Assembly (NCBI GenBank): GCA_014905825.1
Contig: JACGCN010000001.1
Location: 3,534,001 to 3,598,000, forward strand
DNA: 64,000 nucleotides
Source of the DNA: Lyophyllum atratum
Taxonomy: Eukaryota > Basidiomycota > Agaricomycetes > Agaricales > Lyophyllaceae
Direction of reading: 5' to 3'
The stretch's first letter is position 1; every line of letters begins with the position of its first letter. Position numbers and translations under genes: made by a program. A model generated the notes under the pieces. The model was given only the letters and a program-made list of their open reading frames with translations. It searched no databases and had not been told where the DNA came from. Shown here one piece after another: positions 44,139 through 54,903 of this stretch.

Positions 44139-44835
44139 TCAACTTTGCTCCTGCTCAAAAAAGCCTCTCAGCCAGCTAGCCTCTTCCTCCATCTCCTCCA
44201 CAGAACGCGGATGTCTATCTTCATCGGCGTCAACTTTGAGTGGTTCGGAACTGTGTTGTGCGGCTTGGAGGTCGCTCGGCAAAGACCTCTCGTTTCGCTC
44301 CAAAGCAGGATAGATTTCGTCGTTTTTATCTTGAAAGCGATCACCTTTCAACTTCCTGGGTAGAAGATGGAAGTGGACGTGTGGGACACTTTGGCCCGCT
44401 GCCTTGCCATCCTTGTTAAATGCAATGCGTCGTAAGCTCAAAGGAGGTGTATTTCTATGACGCAAATACCTGGCAGGCGATAGTCAAACCATCGGCGCCA
44501 TAGGCGCGCTCAATGGCTGTCCCAACTCGTCGTACAGAGAGCATAAGAGATGAGAGTTCTGAAGCTGTCGACAGAGTAAGAACTGACGATCTCTCAACTA
44601 TAGAGATAAGACAGTTCTGACCACTCAGATCTGCTAGGCGTGGAACTGGCCTGGTTGGGATAACGAGTACATCTGATAGACGATGCCTGAGCTCACAGGA
44701 CCACCAGAGTTCCCGAATTTGAGATCACCTACGCCCAGGGACAATCGGTTTGAGATTTACGATTGCATATGATAGCGATGAACGATAAAAGGCTTGTCGA
44801 GTAACCTCAATAGTTGAAAACAGCAGAGCACTCAT
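44139..44835 (-). CDS. FHIT: FHIT-like dinucleoside polyphosphate hydrolase (HIT family)
   Basis: FHIT/Hnt2 enzymes hydrolyse Ap3A and related dinucleotides. From ATG 44835: MSALLFSTIEVTRQAFYRSS, then YAIVNLKPIVPG, the family strand before the first intron. The second exon gives DVLVIPTRPVPRLADLS. An intron with GTCAGA donor (about 44580-44632) removes an otherwise odd insertion and joins to ASELSSLMLSVRRVGTAIER. The HIT motif is VPHVHFHLLPR, preceded by QDGKAAGQS, with all three His present. The end is EMEEEASWLRGFFEQEQS, like FHIT's C-terminal helix. A short insert (RSLPSDLQAAQHSSEPLKV) is typical of fungal forms. The gene is short, complete and confidently assigned. Confidence 0.9.
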
Positions 44836-45254
44836 TTGCGAAAACCTGATAACCAATTGTGACAAGTGACTGCCACACTGGTGACTGACGCGACTTGGAC
44901 AAGCGGCTGTTCCCGGCATGTTTGGCTCTCCTCATAGGAGACAACCACCATGAGCCAAGTATCAAAGGCAGGCCGTTACGGTATAACTTGACTGTGAGAT
45001 CCTCTTCCCACTCCAAATTTCAGTTCTGACTCTATGTTCTTCATAGAAGTCGCTATTTTTATCAATGTGGGTTCGGACCCAAGGTCACATGTATAGGCGA
45101 GTACGATTAGAAACGGACATAGAATCACATACGACCAGATATATATGTTCTTCAAGTACAGGCTCAACAAGGCTACTTTTCCAACGACGTTCTGATTACA
45201 ACCGACCTCTTTCTCATCCTTTTCCCATCCCTTACGTCCCTTCAAGAATAGGTT

Positions 45255-46976
45255 ATGCTGACTCCTAGCGGAGACTTCAAGGTTGCCATTGTAGGTGGCG
45301 GAATGTGCGGCCTCGTTTGGTGAGCAACCCACAAGTTGGAAGGGAACCGACCCTAAAATACACGAATATCGGTTGAAGTGCTATAGGGCTCAACAAGGCT
45401 GGCATACATGTTGAGGTATTTGAAGCAACTGTACGATCAAACTTCAGTATCCTGTCAATCATTACTCATTATCCTTCCAGCCGAAGTTTGAGGAGGTAGG
45501 GGCTGGAGTAGGTCTCGGTAATTATACATTACCTGACTTGTATTCGTCAAACCTTACCCTTCGTAGGTCCGAATGCGCTCTTCGCTTTGGAACAGCTGGG
45601 GGTTCTGCGAGCAGTCCTTGCCCACGCAGATGAGCAAACGCCTACGACGCGTGGCTTTCGATTCATATCCGGTGTTGGCAAGCATGAACTCATTTACGAC
45701 GTAACATATCTTTTTATGCGATCCTACAAGGGACTTATCCTAATTTTAGTACCCGCTGGCTCCGAATGACCTCGGACTAGGGATTTACAGGAACGTCTTG
45801 GTCACCCCTCTGTTCTTCGCTAATCTGCCCTAACTATCTCTATAGACCCGCGTTTCTGGAGGCACTCATACCCATGATAGATCCGAGCCTCGTTCACTTT
45901 AATGCGCGTTGTGTATCCGTGTCGACTGTGGCTTCTGGTTCCCATGTCCTTCACTTCGCTGGGGGGAGTTCTTATGAGGCTGATCTGGTTATCGGCGCTG
46001 ATGGAATCAAAAGCGTTGTTCGTAATTTTGTTTCCGACAACCACAGAGGCCTCGTATACTCGAACACCGTCGCATACAGGGCTGTGGTGCCTTCCGACAC
46101 CCTTGAAAGGGCTGGCGTTATCACCAACTTGAGGGACCAGCCACTCAACTGGGTCGGCCCAGATAAAGTAGGTACTTCTCCTGGCCCGCGGATGTCAGCC
46201 TGAATATCATTCAGCACATAATCACTTTCCCGATTCAAGCCAGGAAACTGGTTTGTATAATTTCCACTTTGGCTAGATAATTGCTAATGTGGGGGACAGA
46301 TCAACATCGTAGTTTTCTCTACAAACTCTAGGGTACCGGTTGGATCAGTCGATAGCCCGTCACCCTGGGTTCAGCCTGCATCCCAAGAAGAACTTCTAGG
46401 AGACTACTCGGGCTGGGGGGACGACGTAATTGCTGTGTTGAAACAGATAAATAATCCCAGCAAATGGTATATCCACTTCTTGGACCCACCCCTGCCCACC
46501 TATGTCCGCCAGCGGGTGGTCCTTGTTGGTGATGCGGTAAATGCTTATATATGGGCTCATGAATTCGGCTCATTGTTGCTCCAATCAGGCCCACGCCATG
46601 TTACCGCATCTTGGTGCAGGCGTAGGACAAGGGTTCGAGGATGTTTTCGCGCTTTGCGCTCTGCTGGGACACTCTAGAACAAGAGCCCATAATCTCGATG
46701 TAAATCTGCGTCCTCGATCGTAGCCTTGGGTCTTACGTTCTTTTCCAGGCTGTACTGAAAGCCTATGATACTATCAGAGTCCCGCGGGCAAACATGGTTC
46801 TAAAGATGAGCACTGCAGCGGGCGATATCTACGAAGGTCGTGGAAAGGCTGGTGGCTCAGTGCCAGACATGCGAAGCCAGGTGACCGGACTTTGGGAGCC
46901 AGTTTGGCACCATGACCTTGCTAAGGAGGTCGAGCACGCTATAGCAGATATATATGGTAGGAAAGCGTCTCTATGA
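45255..46976 (+). CDS. FAD-dependent monooxygenase (salicylate hydroxylase-like)
   Basis: This is a class A flavoprotein aromatic hydroxylase. The start MLTPSGDFKVAIVGGGMCGL carries the GxGxxG dinucleotide site. The first intron must end at 45378 to give CAIGLNKAGIHVEVFEA, the Rossmann fold end with its acidic residue. Further motifs are VGAGVGLGPNALFALEQLG, the DG motif LVIGADGIKSVVR, and the GD motif VVLVGDA joined across an intron to AHAMLPHLGAGVGQG. The C-terminus is KAYDTIRVPRAN to GRKASL. One intron (45791-45845) starts with GA rather than GT; splicing there is required to keep the frame (IYR|PAFLEAL). Substrate is unknown. It lies in a small accessory region and is convergent with the kinase-like gene 66 bp away. 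Confidence 0.8.
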
Positions 46977-47042
46977 CTCTGTATGCACATGCAAATATGG
47001 ATGAAATCTTCGTCGCGGTCACGACACATGTGTTAACAGCTA

Positions 47043-47756
47043 CTAGTACGGGTGACGATAATATCCCTCCTCGGCTGCACGATCTGTCCTAAAGCCACAT
47101 GTTCTTTCTATAAGCGCCAGCTCGTCGCACTGCGCTACGTGTTCCCCCCGCGACCTGGAGTTGGTGATGGCAGGGTAAGCGTTTATGCAGCGGTGTCGAA
47201 CTGCCAACGAAAAGTCGATAATGCGAACTCCATCTCCCATCCTCACAAAGTGATTTCCACGCGCCAGATCACCATGTTTCAAACCAACTTCGTGGAGTTT
47301 GCAAACAGCCACCATCTTCGCTCGACTGGTAGAAGTAAGTTAACCATGATTCACAAACAGGGTAAATCGAAATAACACTTACTTGTGATCCACTATCTCG
47401 CGTTCTGTCACAGGAATAAATCCAGCACAATATTCCAGGAGCAAGCACCCGACATCAACGCCATCTTCCTTGCCTCTGAAGAAACCATAACAGCGAGGTA
47501 CGTATTCGCCTTGCAGGTGCAGAAGCTCCTTGGCGTAGAAATCGGCTTCCATATTCAACGCATGCATTTCCTTTGCGCCTCTCGCCATCTTCGCGATGGC
47601 GACCTGAGTTGGTTGAGTGCCCCTGGGTCCCAACTGCGCAGTGAACACATTTGTTCTGAGTTCCCGTCTAGTCCATGCTCCTAGATGGGAGACTTCTGCA
47701 GACCATGACCACATCTCGTAGATACGGCCATTCCAGATAAGCTGAAGTGTTGCCAT
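47043..47756 (-). CDS. Kinase-like fold protein (small, basidiomycete type)
   Basis: A two-exon gene of about 220 residues; the intron begins right after the codons for VDH and joins as VDHNRAKMVAV. N-lobe features are QVAIAKMARG (candidate Lys), MEADFYAKELL (candidate Glu) and GCLLLEYCAG (hinge). The catalytic-loop-like motif is LKHGDLARGNHFV, and the DFG-equivalent is RIIDFSLA. This HGDL...N...IDF set resembles aminoglycoside- or choline-kinase-like folds and the many small kinase-like proteins of mushrooms, not canonical Ser/Thr kinases (HRD/DFG). Substrate and role are unknown. The key residues look present, so it may be active. Confidence 0.7.
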
Positions 47757-48399
47757 GAGTAGAGCGGAATGTGGCAGGTGAGAATGAATGTTGTACTGGG
47801 CTGTACACAGAATGGGATATGTCTAAACCATGCAGCTTATATAGCAAAGAACAATGGGCAATCTGGAGTCCTTCGGAAGTCCTGCAAGGATTGTGGCTGC
47901 AACATGAATGGCCAGATCAAAGGTCAAAGCGGTGCCTACATTGAGCGCGCGAGTTGCCACTAGCTATAACGGGCCAGTCTGGCCAGAAGTTGTGTCGGAG
48001 TAGGCGGTTTTGATCTCCATACAGGCCACTGGCCAACTGCGAATTATTACCATCGATAGAGCATAGACTTGAAATGAACGATCAGCTACAATAATGATGC
48101 TGTTTGCTCCGTGCAGTCTCTTCTTGGTTGAAAATACTGGTTATCATTATCGCGACGAACGCTATGGGCGCATTTTCGGTAATGGAGGGATGCAACATTC
48201 ATCTGTCGCAGGAGAAATAATCCAATCTGATGCCAATCTGATGTACGCGTTATTGACACTTGTGTGCACATGTAGACGTGTCGTATAGTTAATTTGTCAC
48301 ACAAGCCACCGGCATCGCTTGTTCTAAATGATCAAGCGAGGCCAAACTTCATGCATTCATGCATATGAAGTCTCCACTCAGTGAATTCACTTCTACTGC
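47757..48399. other. Intergenic spacer
   Basis: About 640 bases with no supported gene. A palindromic CATTCATGCATATG-type stretch occurs near 48352-48366. It holds the promoter of the kinase-like gene and the 3' flank of the PhzF pseudogene. Confidence 0.45.
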
Positions 48400-49408
48400 C
48401 TACGCTAATATCACTTCACCCTTTCCCAGCAAAGCTACCTCGCCCGACAACCTAAGTATGTTTTTCTCGGACTCCCACATCAGTTTTAGGTCTCCTCCCC
48501 TGCGGCTAACCTGTCTGGCTTTGATCTCTTGTCCACTTGCGATTTCGAGTTGGTTGTACCAGTATGGTGCCATCACACAATGCGCAGATCCACATACATG
48601 GTCTTCATCTCCTGCAACATAGCCTGGGGCGAACATGCGGGAGACGAACCGTTCATTCCCATTAGAAATTTGGGTGGTAAATACGTGAACTTCGAAACCA
48701 GACTCTCGCTGTTGACGTTCTTTTTAGCATTTTGATGTCCATGTTATAGCTTGAATAGAATACGAACGAGTGGCGTAGCATCCACGGATAGATTTCCAAG
48801 ATCTGCCTCCTCATCCAGTACCACCAACAAGTCTTCGGAAAGGGAATGACCAGCCGGGTGAGTATGCGGATATAACATGGATCATGTAGAACTTACATTT
48901 CTCGAAGGCTCCCACACCAGATGCGATATGGCCTATGACGACCTCTCTTCCCAAGGCCCGAGTGATCAATCTCGAAATCCTAGCATTCTCCTCCTAAGAG
49001 ACCTCCGCCGTTTGGGTAGACGGCAACTCGATTTCAATGAATCCTCCCTGGCGCCTTCGAGCAGTCATAACGCCACGCGTCAAGGTATGAAATTCAATGG
49101 CCTCAATGTCCTCCGCCACATCGTCCCTGTCGAACACCCCTTTGGCGGCGGCCAGTGTTCCATGACCGCACAATGCTATCTCTTGCCTAGTCGAAGTGAA
49201 CCAGCGCACATTGAAAGCGACAATTTTCGGGTCATTGGAAGGTATAGGTGAAGCTGACAGGAATGCAGTGATTGGTTGGTTTAAATTCTCCGCGATGTTC
49301 ATTAAAGTTTTAGTGGGCAGGGTCAGTGTCCGTGAAAACGACGGCAGCAGGGTTCCCTTTGTCAACAGCATTTGAGAAGGCCGTAAGGAGGGAGAATTGA
49401 GCAGACAT
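48400..49408 (-). pseudogene. PhzF-family protein, decayed copy
   Basis: This is a PhzF (phenazine biosynthesis-like, DAP-epimerase fold) gene, partner of the intact copy at 50.1-51.1 kb. It keeps MSAQFSLLTAFSNAVDKGNP and AAVVFTDTD. One extra base in the GGG run 49320-49322 then shifts the frame before LPTKTLMNIAENLNQPITAF. Further on, LPSTQTAEVS is followed by a TAG (48994-48996) where the intact copy has a sense codon, after which EENARISRLITRALGREV continues in frame. The rest (EDLLVVLDEEADLGNLSVDA, RMFAPGYV, DHVCGSAHC and the C-terminus) is still recognisable and the introns are in matching places. A frameshift and a nonsense codon together argue for a true pseudogene. Confidence 0.85.
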
Positions 49409-49476
49409 GAGAGTAAATGGATAAGATGTGGACGTGAGTCACATAAGTATTACTATTAGTATCATTTAGTATCACG

Positions 49477-49925
49477 ATGTCCGAGTCAAAGGAGACACGG
49501 AGGACAGCGGAGGACCTGATAATCTTTGATTTGTATCAAACATTTTCCGTGCCTGCCCGGAGTCAGATGCCGCATGCAGAGCTTCATGTTACCATACGAG
49601 GTTTCGGACGCGTTACGGTTCTACAGGAGACTGCTGACAAGAACCAGCTCGCTCGGATGGTTGCTCTGCTTGGACCTCCCCCAAAAGCGCTCCTAGCCTA
49701 CGCGCGTCCACGCGTTCTCAAATTTGTATAAGGGTCTGCCAAAGGGGATGTCCTGAAGGAGACGCTCGAGTTGGCCCTTGCGTCTATCTCTGGAACGTGC
49801 TAAAAAGACCATGACGGTCGAGGAGTCGGAAGTGTTCCTCGCTTTTAGTAGACGAACTTTGACGCGGACAGAGGAGTCAGCCTCCGCCTCAGAATTGCTT
49901 AATGATCCCTGGACTGCAAATTAGT
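49477..49925 (+). pseudogene. Relic of a protein kinase C-lobe (SRPK-like)
   Basis: Between the two PhzF copies and on the opposite strand, an ORF carries NQLARMVALLGPPPKALLAY. The ALLGPPP segment is typical of the C-lobe of SRPK-like kinases. About 130 bases later another frame reads EVFLAFSRRTLTRTEESASA then SELLNDPWT, which matches the final kinase helix (the 'xxRxSAxELLxDPW' pattern). Stops and at least one frame change separate the pieces, and no catalytic N-lobe or HRD/DFG motifs are present. I read it as a broken fragment. Confidence 0.5.
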
Positions 49926-50098
49926 TAGTTCGAACATCTGACTATGTTTTTCTCGCATTACGTTGAACTTATGTATGCCCTCAGTCGTACATGCTTTCTT
50001 TATTCAACTTCCATGCGAATTCCATTTCAAGATGCAATATCAATATGATGCCAGACTCTGATAGATAACAGTAGTGATCGCGCTACGCGGTGACCGCT

Positions 50099-51118
50099 TT
50101 ATTCGATTACCAGCTCTCCCTTTCCCAACTCTCTCACTTGCCCCATGAGCTTCAAGATTGCTTTGTTGGCCTGCCATACCAACCTCAGTTCCCCACCCCG
50201 AGGACTAACCTGCCTGGCCATGATTGCCTGTCCACTGGGGATCCCAAGTTTTGTATACCAGTACGGTGCCATCAGACAATGGGCAGATCCGCAGACTGGG
50301 TCCTCGTCGTTTTGAACGTAGCCCGGGGCGAACATACGAGACACAAATGTTTCGTTTCCGCTAGAGGATTGAGTGGTGACAACATGGGCAGCGAAACCAG
50401 ACTCTCGCTAATACGGCGAGCGAGGTAAGTAAAGTCAGGCTCGCGCTCGCAAGAGTAACGCGCACCAGAGGGGAGGCATTGACAGGGATATTTCTGATGT
50501 CTTCCTTTTCGTCAAGCTCAATCAGTAAATCTATCCAAAGGGTTTATTGTTGGGTGAGCATTGTAACTTGGCTTCCAAAAACTACGGAAACGACTGACAA
50601 TGTTCGAAGCCTTTCCCACCAGTCCCCAGGAAATTAACACCGACCTCTCGACCGAAGGTGCGGGTCAGAAGTTTTGTAATCCTGACCCTTTCTTCCGCGG
50701 ACAGCTCGACTACTGTGGTGGAGGGGAGCTGGATTTCGTACAAGCCTCCTTCTCGCCTTCGTGCAGTCGTAACACCATGTTCCGGGGTATAGAACTCGAT
50801 GATTTCTGTATCATCGTTCACGAAGGCCTTGTTTTCAAAGATAACCTTCGCGGCTGCAAGGGTGCCGTGACCGCACAAGGGGAGCTCTTGCCTGTGGGCG
50901 GTGAACCAGCGTACATCAAAGGCAACAGCATTCTTGGTCTTCGATGGTAGTGGTGACGACGACAAAAACATGGTGATGGGTTGATTGAGATTCTGCGCAA
51001 TGGTTTTGAAGGTGTCGAGCGGGAGGTCCATGTCCGTAAACACGATGGCGGCAGGATTCCCTCCATTGGCTGAGGTTGTGAATGCGGTAAGAAGGAAAAA
51101 CGTAGCTGTGCGAGGCAT
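50099..51118 (-). CDS. PhzF-family protein (phenazine biosynthesis-like, isomerase fold)
   Basis: This is the intact copy of the tandem pair. From ATG 51118: MPRTATFFLLTAFTTSANGG then NPAAIVFTDMD, the family's NxGNP motif. FDVRWFTAHRQELPLCGHGT follows (the CGHGTLAAA segment lies at the domain active-site region). The splice FEH|YLLIELDEKEDIRN is supported by an acceptor at 50531. A further 58-nt intron (50419-50476) joins NASPL to RESGFAAHVVTTQ. The second half has RMFAPGYVQNDEDPVCGSAH, the CGSA counterpart of the first motif, and ends GKGELVIE. PhzF homologues in fungi are mostly of unknown substrate; phenazine production is not implied. Confidence 0.88.
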
Positions 51119-51372
51119 CAAAGGAGTAGATTTCGAGACGTGTATCTTGTCTGAGTCTGACGGTTGGCATGTTCGGCTTTATGTCAATCCCAGGACTGCC
51201 GACGCGGCGCAGTTGATTTTCAGGGCAAGAGTCATCAGGGAAAACGTCAAAGATGGGGTCTACAAAAATACAAAATGAGGATGAAACATGCGAGATTTGG
51301 AAGGAGATGAGTAGAGGTAGTGATGATAAGTACATACAAAGCATGTGGTAACAAAATTGAGAAACTGACAAA

Positions 51373-52737
51373 TCATTCCTTGATATCACTCCAGTCAGCG
51401 TCCAGAAGACGGATACCTCGTCGGCCGAGACGCTTCCTCCAATCCCTCATCTCTCCTTGAACGCCGGCTTCCCGTGCTCTGGAGTTCATTCCTTTCCTGA
51501 GCCATCGAACATCTCTGGCACGCAGGATGCTTAGATGGGGAAGCTGCGGAAGTAGCTTTTCCAAAGCTCGCCAGAATTCGGCATATGGACGCGGGATGGA
51601 GAGAATTTGCAATAGATGAGTACCAGTGAATTTGAGTGCAGGAAGAGGATTTTCGAGAGACAGATGCCGCAGGTTGGGAGACGTCTCAAGAAGTGTGGAT
51701 GGAGAAGGATGCAGCCTGGTCGGCCATGACTTGGGAGTAAAGAGGAGGAGGGAACGCAATGCATTGCCGTGGACGGATATGAAGTGCGAAACGAGAGAGG
51801 ACGGATATGGGATATCGTCGTACGGTGTCAACGTTACTTTTCGGAGGGACGGCAGAGGAGAGAAGAGCAAAGCCATCATAAGTGGTGAGCTGTGCATCGA
51901 TAGGAGGGTCATGGTGTGTAGCCTTTGGAGATCCAAAGGCCGAAACGATTCTGGGGGGAAATCACCATTGTCCTGGAAAGTGAATTCCAATTCAGCTGGG
52001 TCGGGCCCTTGACCTATTACATCCAGTTCCTCGAGGTTGATGCAGTTTCTCAGAAGTTGTATGAGCGGCTCGCGTTCCCATGACATCATGCCACCAGGGA
52101 TGTAGCTGATTCCTTCCAAGGAACGTAGTTTGATAGCTTCCTCCCGCTCACCCAAGGCTGCCATTGCTCGACGACTCAGTACAAATGAAGGATTCATTGT
52201 TAAATGCGCAAGGAATGGTACCAGAGGGAACAGTTTCGTTAGGATCGAGTCGAATTGCAGAGCCTGCGCTTGACCTGTGAAGGCCAATTCGGAAAGGTCG
52301 AGAGCCTGAACCCATCTTCCTGGCGCTGAGTACGGTATTCTGCGTATCGAATCCCATTTCTGTTCAGCTGAATGGAGTCGCTGTTGGAACCTGTCCAAGG
52401 AAATGATGGTGGGAAGGTTGACGGCGGCGTAAACCATAGGCAAGGCTACCTCCTGAATGATAGCATTTCAAGCTCCAGTAGGAGGCGAGAACTGGAATAC
52501 ACGGACCGTGAATCCTTTGCAAATCCTCAGCAATGTACCTGCAACACCAGCTGTTCCTTCAGAAAGCAGCACATAGGCAACGATTTCAGACCATATCTCA
52601 GAAGGTAGAGGTTTGAGAGGTCTTGGAGATGGCAAGAGTGGTAAAAGGAGAAGTTTTCCGGAGAACTGAGCGTACGGCCTGGGTGAAAGCAGATAAGTTG
52701 CGAAGTGCTCATGGGGGTTGACTTCGAGTTCGAACAT
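51373..52737 (-). CDS. F-box-like/LRR protein
   Basis: From ATG 52737 (MFELEVNPHEHFATYLLSP) the protein has an F-box-like segment, LKPLPSEIWSEIVAYVLLSE, then LLRICKGFT at an intron. The second exon is a long frame starting EVALPMVYAAVNLPTI. It has leucine-rich helices: FDSILTKLFPLVPFLAHLTM, LIQLLRNCINLEELDVIG, LQRLHTMTLLSMHSSP, LPSLRKVTL and SPNLRHLSLENPLPAL. The end is a basic segment and LLDADWSDIKE. Unlike the other F-box gene here, no frameshift is needed. It probably acts as an SCF substrate adaptor; the target is unknown. An ORF extension toward 52797 lacks an ATG. Confidence 0.75.
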
Positions 52738-52966
52738 GTGCCGAACACATTTTATGTTAAGATCGGCTTGAGTCGATCTACGTAATATCACCTGCACTGA
52801 TCAGTACCTAACTGACACGCATTCGCAAGGTACAGTTTCGTATATCCACGACTGGTTGAGTGATTCCATGTCAATGTATTCTCAAGCGATTACATCTACT
52901 GTGTCCGGGAAACCAACCGTCATGTTTTCCAATCTAGAACAAGACACGAGATCTATTTTGTGTCTG

Positions 52967-54720
52967 TCAAAGAATGTCCCCTATCTCTTCCATAAACTTA
53001 TCATAATCGTCCTTCTTTTTTTCCACTCTTCTTTTTTGCGCGTTTGGAGGAGCCGCAGACGGAACAGGGCCAAATTGGTCCTTTAAAGCGCTCAGTAGAT
53101 CGGGGCGAGCAGGTCCAACGGACTGTTGATTGTCATCTTCTTCCGTACCCGGTGCAGCGTTTACCTGAGACGATGAAGCCGGTGCTCCTGGTCTTTTACG
53201 CTTGATCGATGTCGGAACAAAGGCAGTCGCCTCCTTTTTGAAGTCGCGGAGTTGAGGCGCTGCGAAGACTGTAGCTGCCACGAGTTCAGCAGTAGACTGT
53301 TCACTGGTGGGTTTGCTGGGTAATGTGGATAGCGGGGACGGGGTAGGGGAGATAAGATGCTGTCTGGGTCGGATTCAGGGGAAGCGATGAGTGAATTTGG
53401 GCAGCTGGCCCATCGCGACGATGGGCTTGGAAGGTCTGATGAGGAAGAGAGGAAAGAGGATCTTGCATTGAAGAAGCAGATTGATTTCTCCTTGGGAAGA
53501 ATCCTGGTGGTGGGGGCGGTGTAGGATGTGATGGGAATCCCAACGGTGAATATGTATGCATTGCTTGCGGGGGAAGCCAGGATGGGGGAAACTAGGAAGT
53601 GGAGGGGGAAAGTTACCAACCGGGAAACCAGGAGGGGGCGGAGGCGGCGGCGGAAAGCTTGCACCTGTGAATCCTGGAGGGAAAGTTGGGGGAAACGGCG
53701 GTAGACCTTGTGGAATATGAGGAGGCACTCCAGGAGGTTGAGGTGGTGGAGGCAATCCAGGGGAAGGCAATACAGGTGGTGGCAACGGTGGAGACGAGGT
53801 CGAAGCTTTCGTGACATCTGGTCAGACGATAGAGTTCTCCTGGATGCAAGGGAAATGTACCTTCAGGCGTCTGGCCAGGAGGGGGACCCTCGGGCATTTG
53901 AATATCGTCAACGTCATAATCCTCGTCGTGCTCTCCAGGAGGACGTCCTGCTGGCATTGCGATTCCGTCGTCATCTGAATATCTCCTGAGAAGTTCATTC
54001 AAGACTATTTTCCCATAATTGACTGACCTTCGTCTGATTCATCGTCACTCCAAACTTCTCCTGGCAACGGAGCTAGAGAGACGATGAGGAAACGAAACGA
54101 ACATTTCAAATTACACGTACGCCGCTCCATGTATGGCATCCCTGGTGGTGCCACACCAAAAGGATTCATAACAGGATCGTAGTAGACACTTCTTTCAGGA
54201 TGCAGCGGTAGTCCCTTTTTGTCGAACATTTTCCGTTTGGGCAGCACAATCTCTTCTGCAGGAGCATCACCTTCTCTCCTGCGTGGTCTGTAGACCAGCC
54301 GTCGCTGCTCAGGGTGTTCCTCTACATATTCTGCCTTCTTCCGATTTATCTTCTCGAGTTCGGCCTTGAGTTCGGCTAATCGCGACTGCTCTGTTGGATC
54401 TTTCGCCGCTTCGAGCTTCTCGATCTCATCCTCGAGGTCTGATGCTGTTCAGTGAGGCCACAGAACGCTCGCTGCACAAACTCACCGCCGGTATCTTTCT
54501 TCACCAAGGCAAAGTCGCGCGCCTTGGACCTATCTGCTTTGTTCTACTGTTATAGTCACGTTATTCTGGTCATATTTCGGACGTTGTGGACGTATTTGCA
54601 TGCCTTTTTGAGCTGCTTCTTACGCTCAGCCTTGCCTGAAGCCAAATCAGTCGTATCCAACAGGTGTAATTGAGAAAACGTACGGAATGAGTCGGCGGGG
54701 TTGAGGTTCTTTTTCGCCAT
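52967..54720 (-). CDS. WBP11: WBP11-like splicing-associated protein
   Basis: WBP11 (SNP70/SIPP1) is a nuclear protein with a conserved N-terminal domain and Pro-rich WW/PP1-binding tracts, linked to pre-mRNA splicing. From ATG 54720: MAKKNLNPADSFRKAERKKQ then LKKNKADRSKARDFAL, the diagnostic Wbp11 domain, split by an intron. HPEQRRLVYRPRRREGDAP and RSVYYDPVMNPFGVAPPGMP follow. An acidic DDESDEDDDGIAMPAGRPPG region leads into long proline tracts (PPVLPSPGLPPPPQPPGVPP). The C-terminus is AAPQLRDFKKEATAFVPTSI, then KKDDYDKFMEEIGDIL, also conserved. Five to six introns are needed. It is divergent from RNF10 with about 180 bp between starts. Confidence 0.9.
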
Positions 54721-54903
54721 AGAGGTTGAAGTTAGAGAGCGGCTCCGCACACGTGCCTCGGCTTGGATTGAGTCATGACATAAGACTTGATCCTGAAGAA
54801 TCTTAGGAGTTGCATCCATCGTGGACGTCTGCCAGGCAGACGCTCCCGACAGCCACCGGCTCTGCTCGTTGTCTCGCACAGCTTACTCGGGAAATAATTC
54901 TCG

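Noticed and set aside
44570..44640. Insertion (CLISIVERSSVLTLS) in FHIT
   Set aside because: It is removed by a GTCAGA...ACAG intron, after which the protein aligns normally.
45301..45420. Apparent frameshift after the GGGMCG motif of the FAD monooxygenase
   Set aside because: An acceptor at 45377-45378, eight bases before the first-guessed one, restores CAIGLNKAGIHVEVFEA.
50400..50480. Coding frame EREPDFTYLARRI in the intact PhzF gene
   Set aside because: It does not join the following conserved frame; the matching 59-nt intron in the pseudogene copy shows this stretch is intron.
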